A DNA stretch of 64,000 nt from Bacteroidota bacterium. GTDB lineage: Bacteria; Bacteroidota; Rhodothermia; Balneolales; HLUCCA01. The notes under the pieces were generated by a model, which was given only the letters and a program-made list of their open reading frames with translations, was not told the origin of the DNA and searched no databases. The translations under genes were made by a program, and so were the position numbers. Location: the NCBI GenBank assembly GCA_020832235.1, contig JAFIEZ010000008.1, positions 62,001-126,000 on the forward strand, read 5' to 3'. Positions 29,238 to 37,416 of the stretch are shown here, piece by piece; the first letter of the stretch is position 1, and every line of letters begins with the position of its first letter.

Positions 29238-29723
29238 TCAGGTGCTTACCTGACCTTCTTGCCAGATGAAAAACTGTTTCGAGTCGATGATTGTGACAAT
29301 GTCTCCGTTGTAACGCCAAAGCCCTTTAATTCTTCCTTCTAATTTCACGGGTATGTTACCCGTTGCCGGCAAAAGTGATGTGTAGTCAACAGGGATTGCC
29401 TCAAGAACGGAATCAACCATGAAGCCGTAAGCGTCGCCATTTGATTCTGCCAAAATAAGACGGTTATTTTTCCCGGTCTTATAACAACCTGTACCCAGAT
29501 GAGCGGCCAGATCAATTACGGTAATAATTTTACCCCTGAGGTTTCGTACACCAATGATATCACTTGGAGCATTATGTACACGGGTAATTTCCCCTACACG
29601 TACTACTTCCTGAATAAGGGAAGCATCAAGCCCGTACCGTACACCGTCCATCGTGAAAATGGTGGTTAGCGTACCGTCGGAATTTTCGGCTTCAAATGTT
29701 TTTTTTGTTGTTCGTTTTTCCAT
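29238..29723 (-). CDS. cheW: CheW coupling protein
   Basis: A 161-aa single-domain scaffold that links receptors to CheA. The CheW fold is visible: IFTMDGVRYGLDASLIQEVVRV (about 23-44), NAPSDIIGVRNLRGKIITVIDLAAHLG (56-82), RLILAESNGDAYGFMVDSVLEAIPV (88-112) and the closing GLWRYNGDIVTIIDSKQFF. The NLRG and D-L motifs used for receptor and CheA contacts are present. Its start is 58 bases after the cheA stop on the same strand. Confidence 0.93.
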   Translation of the reverse strand: MEKRTTKKTFEAENSDGTLTTIFTMDGVRYGLDASLIQEVVRVGEITRVHNAPSDIIGVRNLRGKIITVIDLAAHLGTGCYKTGKNNRLILAESNGDAYGFMVDSVLEAIPVDYTSLLPATGNIPVKLEGRIKGLWRYNGDIVTIIDSKQFFIWQEGQVST

Positions 29724-29781
29724 CGATTATAGATTGGATACGCTGCGAAGTATTGTTGCGATCCGGTTTACGTAGATCCGG

Positions 29782-32700
29782 TTAATTTGCATACACCGCA
29801 GTTAAATTTTGGATACTGTTGAGCAGACCCGCACGATCTAGTTTTACCTGGTACTCTGTTACACCCGCGGTGAAGCCTCTCGATTGATCTTCATCGCTGG
29901 CTAATGAGCTAACCGCTATAATTGGCAGAGAAGACGTTCGCTCATCTGCACGTATTCTGCTGGTTAATCCAAGGCCGTCTAAATGTGGCATTTCAATATC
30001 GGTAACCACCATTTGTATCTTATCCAGATTTGCCAACAGTACCTCCCAGGCTTTTTCCCCATCCGGTGCTTCGTAAACGTCATACCCTGCGTCTGATATA
30101 AAACGCTTTACCTGAGAACGGAAAAAATCGGAATCTTCGGCGAGTAAAACTCCAAGCTGCTGTTTTGAAGTCCCATTTTGACTCCCATCAGACGGAGTTG
30201 TAGCTGATACATCCGGGCTTGGAATGGCGTGAATTGATACGTGTTGGTGTTCTACTCCATTTGACGAAAACGATGGACTACTCGCACGTACAATTTCTTC
30301 GATATCGGCGAGTAATGTGGTTTTGCCTTCAATGATCAGCGAGCCTAGAATACCCGTTTGCCTGTGGGTTTGCATATCGATGACAGGTTGGGTGTGAACT
30401 ACATTAATTGGCATTGTTCCCAGTAATCCAACGGTTTTCCCATCTACCTCACTGACCAGAACAACAGGGTCCCCGTGCTCGTCAATGCGTTTCACATCGG
30501 TACAATCTTCGAGCAGGAATAGCGGCAACATACCTCCTCTGTATTGTATGGTTCGACGCTTAGATAGTAGCTCTACTTGATTCCACGTAATGCGTTCAAT
30601 TCGGTCTATGTGATCCATAAGCACAGCAAACTGTTCATCCGCACCGTTGCCGAACAACAAGAAAGGTTGTATGTCGTCATTGGTTGTATGTTCATCAATA
30701 TTGATGTTCTGCTGCAGGTTGTTGGTTATCTCATGAATTGCTGCTTTCTGTGCAAGTCCATTGGAGTCAAGTATAAGTGCCACCGACCCGTCTCCCAATA
30801 TGGTTGCTCCTGCGTACTCGTTTAAGTGTTTCAAACGTTTACCGAGGGGCTTTACAACAACCTCTTCTGTTGTGTGCAACCAGTCAAATTCTGTAGCGAA
30901 GGTATTTACACCATCTGTTAATACCACAATTTCATGTGTTGGCAACCTTTTTGTAACTAGAACATCAGTTTCGATATTAAATAGTGAACGAAACTGAACA
31001 AAAGGGATGATGGTATCACGTAGCACCAAAACCTGTGCAGTACCTATGGAGTTAATGAAGTTTGCGGCTTCATCTTTTTGAATGCTTACCAATTCTTTGA
31101 TATTCGCCTGGGGAATTGCGAAACGCTCTTTCCCGGCAGATACAATTAAAGTTGGAATAATGGCCAGCGTGAGGGGGAGCTTAATACGGAATGTCGATCC
31201 GTAACCGATGCGGGTTTGAATATCTACATGACCACCCAGGCGTATAAGGTTCGTTTTTACCACATCCATACCAACTCCACGCCCCGATATGTCAGACAGT
31301 TTTTCAGCAGTACTTAACCCAGGTTGGAATATGAGATTGAGCTTATCTTTGTCGCTCATCTCATCAGCTTGTTGCTGTGTTATCAACCCTTTTTTTACGG
31401 AAGAGGCGGCTATATGGTCAGCATCTAACCCTTTGCCATCATCAGCTATTTCAATAATTACTTGCCCTGCCTCATGTCTGGCTTCAATTCGTACGGTTCC
31501 TTCAACGGATTTACCGGCTGTTCTTCTCTCATCAACAGTTTCAATACCGTGGTCAATGGCATTGCGTACCATGTGCATCAGGGGATCGGAGATACCTTCA
31601 ATCAGGGTTTTGTCGAGCGCAACGTCTTTGCCCGAAATAATCAGATTGATTTGTTTGTTCAACTGGCGAGACAAATCCCTTACTACCCGTGGGAATTTAT
31701 TAAATACATTTCCAACCGGTTGTAAGCGAGTCTGCATAATGACATCCTGCAACTCGGTTGTAACTTGATTTATACGTTGTTCGGCTGATATCAGGGAATG
31801 GTCTGTTTTGTTTTTTACTACGGTTCGCAGCTCATTTCGGCTTAATACCAGTTCTCCCGCTAAGTTCATCAACGTTTCCAGCGTGCCAACCTGTATTCGG
31901 ATGGTTTCGTCAGCAGCGCTACTGCCCAGACGCACCTCACCCATTGGGTTTACCTCTTCTTTGGGTACGTTAAGGGTACCCTCTATTTTGGGCTGGCTGA
32001 GCACTGAATCGACTGGCTGGTTCCTTACTTCTACCGAAGATGAATCACTGTTTTGGGGTATTTGAGAAACTAATGTGTTATCTGCAGATGATTCAGCTAC
32101 ATTTTTTTCAGCGGAAGCGTCAATCGCATGCTCAGCAGAGTCAACCCGGTCTACAACCTCTAAGGGATGAATATTCTTAGGTTCAACGGTATAAAGCAGG
32201 CTCTGAATGCCTTCCAGATCTTTCTCAATAGCTACAATCAGGCAAACGGGAAGCACATTCCCAACCGGAGCATCCAGCCCTCCAATGGCATGGAAGTCAA
32301 GCTTGCTTTCGATGATTTCACCATACTTAAGCAGAATGCGGAATAGTGCCATGATGGTTATCCCACGACGCTCAACATCTTTAATAAAATCGAGGTTAAC
32401 CCAAAATAAATTTCGGGATTCGCGGATCGATCGCTCAAGGTCGGAGGCAGGCAACTCGAAACTTCTTAAGGAATCGAGAGTCTGTACGGTGATAGTTTGA
32501 GGCTGCGGCTCCGAATGTTCTAGCACACATGTGCTTTCGGTTGCGAGCATATCCAGATTCTCAAGTATTTCAGATATATCCTCATCTTCGGCACGATCTA
32601 TGTTATTTACCAGATGACGCAGCGTATCGAACGCTGTGAGTAAGGCGTTTGTAACTTCTGCATTAGGACTGATTTTATCAGTTCTGAGCATATCGAGTAT

Positions 32701-32910
32701 GGTTTCCGACTTATGAGCTAGTGCCGTGATATGCTCTAAATCAAAAAAACCACTGCCACCTTTAATTGTGTGCGCTGCCCTGAAAACCTTGTTAATTAAT
32801 TCCAACTCAACCGACTCTCCCTGTTCTTCTATACTCAGAAGATCGTTTTCTATTCCCGAAAGTAATTCGAGGGCTTCATCAACAAACTCTTTGATAAACT
32901 CGTCATCCAT
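29782..32910 (-). CDS. cheA: hybrid CheA histidine kinase with extra CheW domain and C-terminal receiver
   Basis: Central kinase of the chemosensory array, 1042 aa. Domains: HPt (about 1-105, phospho-His near 47 in AAHTIKGGSGFF); P2-like domain (about 150-265); P3 dimerisation (about 345-405); ATPase P4 with HMVRNAIDHGIE, ADDGKGLD and GRGVGMDVV; CheW-like P5 (about 595-730); a second CheW-like domain (about 765-905, FAVLMDHIDRIERITWNQVE); and a receiver (about 920-1042) with phospho-Asp in VVTDIEMPHLDG. In the receiver the conserved Lys is followed by Leu (YQVKLDRAG) rather than Pro. The start is set at the second Met (32910) because AGGGAG lies 6 bases upstream; a Met two codons earlier is too close to it. 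It overlaps the STAS gene by 8 bases. No free CheY is encoded nearby. Confidence 0.93.
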   Translation of the reverse strand: MDDEFIKEFVDEALELLSGIENDLLSIEEQGESVELELINKVFRAAHTIKGGSGFFDLEHITALAHKSETILDMLRTDKISPNAEVTNALLTAFDTLRHLVNNIDRAEDEDISEILENLDMLATESTCVLEHSEPQPQTITVQTLDSLRSFELPASDLERSIRESRNLFWVNLDFIKDVERRGITIMALFRILLKYGEIIESKLDFHAIGGLDAPVGNVLPVCLIVAIEKDLEGIQSLLYTVEPKNIHPLEVVDRVDSAEHAIDASAEKNVAESSADNTLVSQIPQNSDSSSVEVRNQPVDSVLSQPKIEGTLNVPKEEVNPMGEVRLGSSAADETIRIQVGTLETLMNLAGELVLSRNELRTVVKNKTDHSLISAEQRINQVTTELQDVIMQTRLQPVGNVFNKFPRVVRDLSRQLNKQINLIISGKDVALDKTLIEGISDPLMHMVRNAIDHGIETVDERRTAGKSVEGTVRIEARHEAGQVIIEIADDGKGLDADHIAASSVKKGLITQQQADEMSDKDKLNLIFQPGLSTAEKLSDISGRGVGMDVVKTNLIRLGGHVDIQTRIGYGSTFRIKLPLTLAIIPTLIVSAGKERFAIPQANIKELVSIQKDEAANFINSIGTAQVLVLRDTIIPFVQFRSLFNIETDVLVTKRLPTHEIVVLTDGVNTFATEFDWLHTTEEVVVKPLGKRLKHLNEYAGATILGDGSVALILDSNGLAQKAAIHEITNNLQQNINIDEHTTNDDIQPFLLFGNGADEQFAVLMDHIDRIERITWNQVELLSKRRTIQYRGGMLPLFLLEDCTDVKRIDEHGDPVVLVSEVDGKTVGLLGTMPINVVHTQPVIDMQTHRQTGILGSLIIEGKTTLLADIEEIVRASSPSFSSNGVEHQHVSIHAIPSPDVSATTPSDGSQNGTSKQQLGVLLAEDSDFFRSQVKRFISDAGYDVYEAPDGEKAWEVLLANLDKIQMVVTDIEMPHLDGLGLTSRIRADERTSSLPIIAVSSLASDEDQSRGFTAGVTEYQVKLDRAGLLNSIQNLTAVYAN

Positions 32911-33235
32911 GGTCATCTCCCTGAGTAGATGTTACATTAATTCTCTTGGTTAACCGCATCAGTGATAAAAGACGGTATATATTTTCAGAGACATTCCGAA
33001 TTTCCACACTTCCATCCAACAGATTCATAGAGTTATGGCATGCAACCAGTAACCCGATGCCACTGGAGTCTAGATACGTTGTTTCTGTTAAGTCAAAAAC
33101 AACTTTTGAAATGTCGTCGGTAATAGAATCAAGCAAGTGACCCTGAAATTGATGTACTTCTTCTGCCGTAAAATTAGTTTTACAGGTAACCATCAGGCAG
33201 TCATTATTGACGGTTAATAATGGTATTTCACTCAT
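32903..33235 (-). CDS. STAS-domain anti-sigma factor antagonist
   Basis: A 110-aa SpoIIAA/RsbV-type protein that in known partner-switch systems binds a serine-kinase anti-sigma factor when unphosphorylated. The signature VVFDLTETTYLDSSGIGLLV (residues 45-64) contains the Ser pair S57-S58, one of which is the expected phosphorylation site. A ribosome-binding GGA lies 8 bases before the ATG. Its 3' end overlaps cheA by 8 bases, so translation of the two is coupled. The upstream gene encodes the matching PP2C phosphatase, but no HATPase anti-sigma kinase (RsbW-like) is present in this window, so the partner must be encoded elsewhere. Confidence 0.92.
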   Translation of the reverse strand: MSEIPLLTVNNDCLMVTCKTNFTAEEVHQFQGHLLDSITDDISKVVFDLTETTYLDSSGIGLLVACHNSMNLLDGSVEIRNVSENIYRLLSLMRLTKRINVTSTQGDDHG

Positions 33236-33332
33236 GTCAGTATTCCTTTTCTAATTTTCTATAAAAGCATGTATAGTTTCCGGGCAATCCCATTTTACGT
33301 GTGTGTATCTACGTTGCGCTACAATGATCATG

Positions 33333-34478
33333 TTAAACCTCAACGATCATTAAAATGCTGTCATCGTGTGAGAACGAACCTAGCCGTTGTAATTGAGTAT
33401 GGCTTTGGGCAATGGCCTTACGTACACAGAGCTGCATGGTTTTCTGTGCCATTTCAGCCAATTTAGTTATACCCTCCTGCATGTCTTCAAACCCTTCAAC
33501 AAGGCCGTCTGTATAGATGAATATTCTGGTTCCAAGCCTTACATTTAATGTCGTTGAGGCAAATACAGCATTAGGAAACATGCCTAAAATGTCGCTTTCC
33601 TGATCGAAGATGGAGACTTCGCCATGAGGAGAAATTATAATTGGAGGAGGGTGCCCCGCGCTTACTAAGGTTACGGTTCCATTTTTTTTGTTTACACGTG
33701 CCAGGAGAATCGTAAAGAATTGATGGATTGGCAAAATTTTCAGTAGTGACTTGTTGATTAACTGTAAAATTTCATCGGGAGTGTTTAGAACAGTGGCATA
33801 TTCGTGAAACAGCGCCTTTAGAGTGGCTGTCCACAGGCTGGTGTCTAAATCGTGCCCACTTGCATCTGCAATAATATAGTCCCACAGGTTTGTGCCTGTT
33901 TGCACCACATCGTAGAAATCGCCTCCTGCATGGTTTATTTGTTTCATTTGAACAGCAAAACTTGCGCCAGGGAGGTTGTCAGGATGGGGCATCATAAGCT
34001 TTTGTGAGTTCCCCAGTTTTTTGAGTCTTTCCGATTGTAATTCGGTCAGACGTTCGTAAGCGGCACGAAGACGCAAGTGGGTTTTAACCCGCGCCAGGAT
34101 TTCCAGTTGATCAAAGGGCTTTGTAATGTAATCAACAGCACCTGCATCAAATCCTCTTATCTTTTGTTCGGAAGTTTCGTCAGCTGTTACAAAAAGAACG
34201 GGGAATGTCTGATTTAAGTGATTGCTTTTATAATTTAAGTACCACTCAATGCCATTGCCATCCGGAAGGTTTATGTCAAGAAGCATCAAAGAAACGTCGT
34301 GTTCTTCGAGAAGATTACCGGCAATAGTCAGGTTTCTTGCCCAAATGGTGTCGTAGCCGTACCCTTCCAGTACTTTTTGAAGGATAATAGAAGAAGTTAA
34401 CTCGTCCTCAACAATCATGATTAGAGGACTTTTTGAGCTTTCTGAGACGGGTAATGTATTTGACGGTTCAGTCCTCAT
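33333..34478 (-). CDS. response regulator with PP2C (SpoIIE/RsbU-type) phosphatase output
   Basis: A 381-aa regulator: receiver domain (about 17-135) with acidic pair near 24-25, phospho-acceptor D68 in LMLLDINLPDG and Lys in YITKPFDQ; a coiled linker (about 135-175); and a PP2C-type phosphatase (about 185-381) with metal-ligand motifs GGDFYD, ADASGHD, YTDGLVEG and HDDSILM, all intact. Such proteins dephosphorylate STAS antagonists, and one is encoded 97 bases downstream. As first gene of the chemosensory operon, its receiver is a natural target for CheA phosphotransfer, giving a possible route from receptors to gene expression. This resembles HsbR/IcfG-type modules; the connection to CheA is inference. 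Confidence 0.92.
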   Translation of the reverse strand: MRTEPSNTLPVSESSKSPLIMIVEDELTSSIILQKVLEGYGYDTIWARNLTIAGNLLEEHDVSLMLLDINLPDGNGIEWYLNYKSNHLNQTFPVLFVTADETSEQKIRGFDAGAVDYITKPFDQLEILARVKTHLRLRAAYERLTELQSERLKKLGNSQKLMMPHPDNLPGASFAVQMKQINHAGGDFYDVVQTGTNLWDYIIADASGHDLDTSLWTATLKALFHEYATVLNTPDEILQLINKSLLKILPIHQFFTILLARVNKKNGTVTLVSAGHPPPIIISPHGEVSIFDQESDILGMFPNAVFASTTLNVRLGTRIFIYTDGLVEGFEDMQEGITKLAEMAQKTMQLCVRKAIAQSHTQLQRLGSFSHDDSILMIVEV

Positions 34479-34854
34479 TAACTAAGTGCTTTTAAAATAA
34501 TATTTTCAGGAGCTACTGTGCTGAAGTTTAGTTAATTATAAAATGCTCTATCCGCCTGCCGTAGCCTTGACTTTTGTCAGTTCTTATTCATTCGATCTTA
34601 TTATCGAACCAATCTGTTAATACTTAACATAACCTTACATAAAAAGAGGCTGTTAATAATATTTGGCAACCATTACGCAATAAATGGAAAAAACGCTAGT
34701 GTATTCCCCTATTTAACAGGCTAGGTATAGTTTTTGATGAGTGTGAAGAGCGTGGTGCAAAGAATGCTAGATTATGTAATTGGTACAGATTTTGTTTGTA
34801 CCTAAACAAAAAAGGCTCTGCAATCTGTTGAATTGCAAAGCCTTAATTTTTCTT
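34479..34854. promoter_or_regulatory. intergenic region holding the chemosensory operon promoter and inverted repeats
   Basis: This 376-bp AT-rich gap lies between the first chemosensory gene and the tRNA-Leu 3' end, and should contain the operon promoter on the minus strand. Two inverted repeats are visible: TTCGATcttattATCGAA at 34591-34608 (113 bp upstream of the first start codon) and GGTACA/TGTACC at 34782-34802. The tRNA terminator hairpin covers 34811-34837. I cannot assign -10/-35 boxes with confidence, and no small gene is supported. Confidence 0.45.
34806..34846 (-). terminator. intrinsic terminator of the tRNA-Leu gene
   Basis: On the minus strand, AAGGCTTTGCAAT and ATTGCAGAGCCTT form a 13-bp stem with one mismatch around a short loop, followed by TTTTTTG. 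It starts a few bases after the tRNA CCA end. A shorter T tract on the other side could make it bidirectional. Confidence 0.8.
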
Positions 34855-34941
34855 TGGTGCCCTGGACTGGACTCGAACCAGCACGCCGTTGCCAGCACTA
34901 CCCCCTCAAGATAGCGTGTCTACCAATTTCACCACCAGGGC
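34855..34941 (-). tRNA. tRNA-Leu (anticodon GAG), CCA encoded
   Basis: An 87-nt class II tRNA on the minus strand. The acceptor stem GCCCTGG pairs with CCAGGGC, then discriminator A and an encoded CCA. The anticodon arm is CTATC-TTGAGGG-GGTAG (one G-U pair), putting GAG at positions 34-36, which reads CUC/CUU leucine codons. A long variable arm (GCTGGCAACGGC region) and a T arm with the GTTCGAGTC loop are present, as expected for leucine tRNA. Its 3' end faces the chemosensory cluster. Confidence 0.95.
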
Positions 34942-34954
34942 GAGGAGAGCATTA

Positions 34955-34984
34955 AATATACGGGGAAACCTTTTCTGAAATCAA
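34955..34984 (-). promoter_or_regulatory. candidate sigma-70-type promoter for tRNA-Leu
   Basis: On the minus strand TTGATT (34979-34984) and TATATT (34955-34960) are separated by 18 bases, with TATATT ending 13 bases before the mature tRNA 5' end. This spacing is right for a constitutive tRNA promoter. Confidence 0.5.
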
Positions 34985-35115
34985 GTTAAATCCTTAATGT
35001 TTGCGTATTTTATATGTCTGGCGTAAAACACGCCATCTCGCAGCTGTAAACCCGTTCGTTTACTATATATTAGCTGCCTGTATCTGACTTCCGATTTAAT
35101 TTAAAGCAACCTGTT

Positions 35116-36411
35116 TTGGCCCCGAAGAAACCCGCATCCGACCGTATCGAGAAACGCACCTCAACCCGCACATCAAAGCCGGCCACAGACAGGTCGACTC
35201 CAGACAGTGGCGATAACGATCGTGCCGTAAACCCGACTTCCTCTGGAAGACGTCCTGCTCCTACGCCACCTTCGCAAGGTAGTGTGTTTAAAAAAACACC
35301 TCCCCGGCAGGAATCCCGTCCCGATAAGAAGGGCAAAACTGCTCGTGCGAAATCACGTAGATTCGACGAAATGGAAGACTTCCTCCCGGTGAAGGAAGGT
35401 CGAAGAGCGTTTAAAAGACTGCAATCGCAGGAGGGCACTTTCGACGGACCGCGAAATACCGGATTTCAAAGCGGCGATGCTGATGGGAAAACCGGCGGAA
35501 CCCGATCGGGCAACGATCAACCCGGAGGATCCCGCGAGAAGAGCATGAAAAAAAGCAAACGTCCGGCCGGACTTCCTCCAAAAAGAATGGACCGCGACTC
35601 CCCCAAAAAAACCGAATTTCAAACAAAAACCATTTCTGACCTGGAAAACTCCTATCGCCTGAATAAATACATCGCCAACTCAGGGGTTTGTTCGCGCCGC
35701 GAAGCCGATACGCTCATTCAAGATGGGAAAGTGTCGGTGAACGGGAAGGTGGTTACCGAAATGGGGGTTAAAGTATCCCGAAAAGATCATGTTGTTGTGG
35801 ATGGAGCCGCCGTTAACCCGGTTGATTTCGTTTATATTCTATTGAATAAGCCCAAAAACTACATCACCACCACCGACGACGAGAAAGGTCGAAGTACCGT
35901 GATGGATCTGGTTGAAGATGGTACCGGCCATCGGGTATATCCTGTTGGACGGCTCGACCGCCATACTACCGGACTCCTGCTCTTAACCAACGATGGTGAT
36001 CTGGCCAATCGCCTGATGCACCCTAAGTATAAAGTGCGAAAGGTGTACGAAATCATGTCTCCTCAGCCCATAACCGATGAGCAGCTCAAAGAGCTCGTAA
36101 ATGGGGTAACCCTGGAAGACGGTCCTGCCCAGCCGCACCGGGTTCAACGTGTTCCCGGCAGCGACCAAACCATTCAGGTAACCGTATTTGAGGGGCGGAA
36201 CCACATGGTTCGCCGGATGATGGAAGCCATTGGTCATTCCTCTATTGAGTTGGCCCGAATTACCTACGGTGGCCTCCATATCAAAGGCATTCGTAACGGA
36301 AGATGGCGATATCTGCGCCCCGAAGAGGTGAACGAGCTCAGAACCTTGGTGAAGCTGTTTAACCTCGACAAGAAAGATGCCGATAGTTATCAGAAGCGCT
36401 CTAAAAAGTAG
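35116..36411 (+). CDS. RluB/RsuA-family pseudouridine synthase with long disordered N-terminus
   Basis: A 431-aa rRNA pseudouridine synthase, probably modifying 23S rRNA (RluB/RluE/RluF group). The start appears to be TTG at 35116. Residues 1-175 are a K/R/P/S/G-rich low-complexity tail with many basic patches. An S4 RNA-binding domain follows (about 177-230, LNKYIANSGVCSRREADTLI). The catalytic domain (about 235-415) has ILLNKPKNYITT, VYPVGRLDRHTTGLLLLTNDG with catalytic D281, and GRNHMVRRMMEAIGH. Bacteroidota-type RluB proteins commonly carry such basic extensions, but this one is long. No operon partner is evident. Confidence 0.9.
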   Translation: MAPKKPASDRIEKRTSTRTSKPATDRSTPDSGDNDRAVNPTSSGRRPAPTPPSQGSVFKKTPPRQESRPDKKGKTARAKSRRFDEMEDFLPVKEGRRAFKRLQSQEGTFDGPRNTGFQSGDADGKTGGTRSGNDQPGGSREKSMKKSKRPAGLPPKRMDRDSPKKTEFQTKTISDLENSYRLNKYIANSGVCSRREADTLIQDGKVSVNGKVVTEMGVKVSRKDHVVVDGAAVNPVDFVYILLNKPKNYITTTDDEKGRSTVMDLVEDGTGHRVYPVGRLDRHTTGLLLLTNDGDLANRLMHPKYKVRKVYEIMSPQPITDEQLKELVNGVTLEDGPAQPHRVQRVPGSDQTIQVTVFEGRNHMVRRMMEAIGHSSIELARITYGGLHIKGIRNGRWRYLRPEEVNELRTLVKLFNLDKKDADSYQKRSKK

Positions 36412-36543
36412 CATGCCGCCGGTCGGTCGATTTCATTGTATTAAATGACCATAAACACGTTATTTTAAATTGGATTCATTTTGATCGGACTATTGTTCCG
36501 CGCAGGTTGATACATACGTACTGCTCATTTAAGGTCAGACATC

Positions 36544-37416
36544 ATGCCAAATCGCGTTGTAAAAAAACATACGGGTTCACTTCCTTCAACCGAGGGGAAT
36601 CCCATTTTCTACGATTTATATGTTCCGGGTAACGCCCCGGATTCTCTGCCCGTTCTGCTTTTTCTGCACGGATTTAAAGGCTTTAAAGATTGGGGTACGT
36701 TCCCGGATGCTTTTTTTGAAATGGCCCGTCAAGACTATGCTGTACTTGCGATGAATGTTTCGCACGGAGGGGTTCCGCCTAATGCCGATACCTTTGAACA
36801 TGCCGATCTTTTCCGCACCCAGACTATTGGTCAGGAAATTCAAGATATTAAAACAGTAGTTGCCGCCGTAAAATCTGGAGTAATTAGTAAACAAGCTGGA
36901 ATCTCCAACGTGTACCCACTCGGAATCATCGGGCATTCAAGAGGAGGAACTACTGCTGTACTGGCGGCCTGTGAAATCGATGAAATTTCCTGTCTGGTAG
37001 CCTGGGCGCCGGTAGCGAATATACTCGACTTCTGGAGTGAAGAAATGAAATCGACCTGGCAGCAGGGCAACGATGTGGTGATAACCAACGCCCGAACCGG
37101 CGAAGAGCTGCCTATCGGACCCCAGCTGTATGAGGAGATAGCAACGAACCCGGGTATGTTCAACGCTCTGGATCGCATTAAGTCGCTTTACATACCTTGC
37201 TTGTTCATCCATGCTGCCGATGATGAAACGGTACCTCATCGCCATTCTCAACTGCTGCTGGAGGCCTGTGCCGGCTTTGATAAAGAAAAGCTTTTGCTGG
37301 ATAAAGGAGGTCATACCTTTGGGAGTGCACATCCTTATACCGCAGATGAATTGCCACCAGAGTTTGCACAGGTTGTAGACCAGACCATCCGTTGGTTTCA
37401 GACCTATATGTTTTAA
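36544..37416 (+). CDS. alpha/beta hydrolase (dienelactone-hydrolase-like)
   Basis: A 290-aa cytosolic hydrolase. FLHGFKGFKDWGTF (about 38-51) is the oxyanion-loop HG motif. The nucleophile elbow GHSRGG puts the catalytic Ser at residue 132. FIHAADDETVPHRHS (about 222-236) supplies the acid, and the C-terminal DKGGHTFG the catalytic His. The substrate could be an ester or peptide and cannot be told from sequence. Its stop codon TAA shares its last base with the ATG of the next gene (TAATG), so the two are translationally coupled. Confidence 0.85.
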   Translation: MPNRVVKKHTGSLPSTEGNPIFYDLYVPGNAPDSLPVLLFLHGFKGFKDWGTFPDAFFEMARQDYAVLAMNVSHGGVPPNADTFEHADLFRTQTIGQEIQDIKTVVAAVKSGVISKQAGISNVYPLGIIGHSRGGTTAVLAACEIDEISCLVAWAPVANILDFWSEEMKSTWQQGNDVVITNARTGEELPIGPQLYEEIATNPGMFNALDRIKSLYIPCLFIHAADDETVPHRHSQLLLEACAGFDKEKLLLDKGGHTFGSAHPYTADELPPEFAQVVDQTIRWFQTYMF

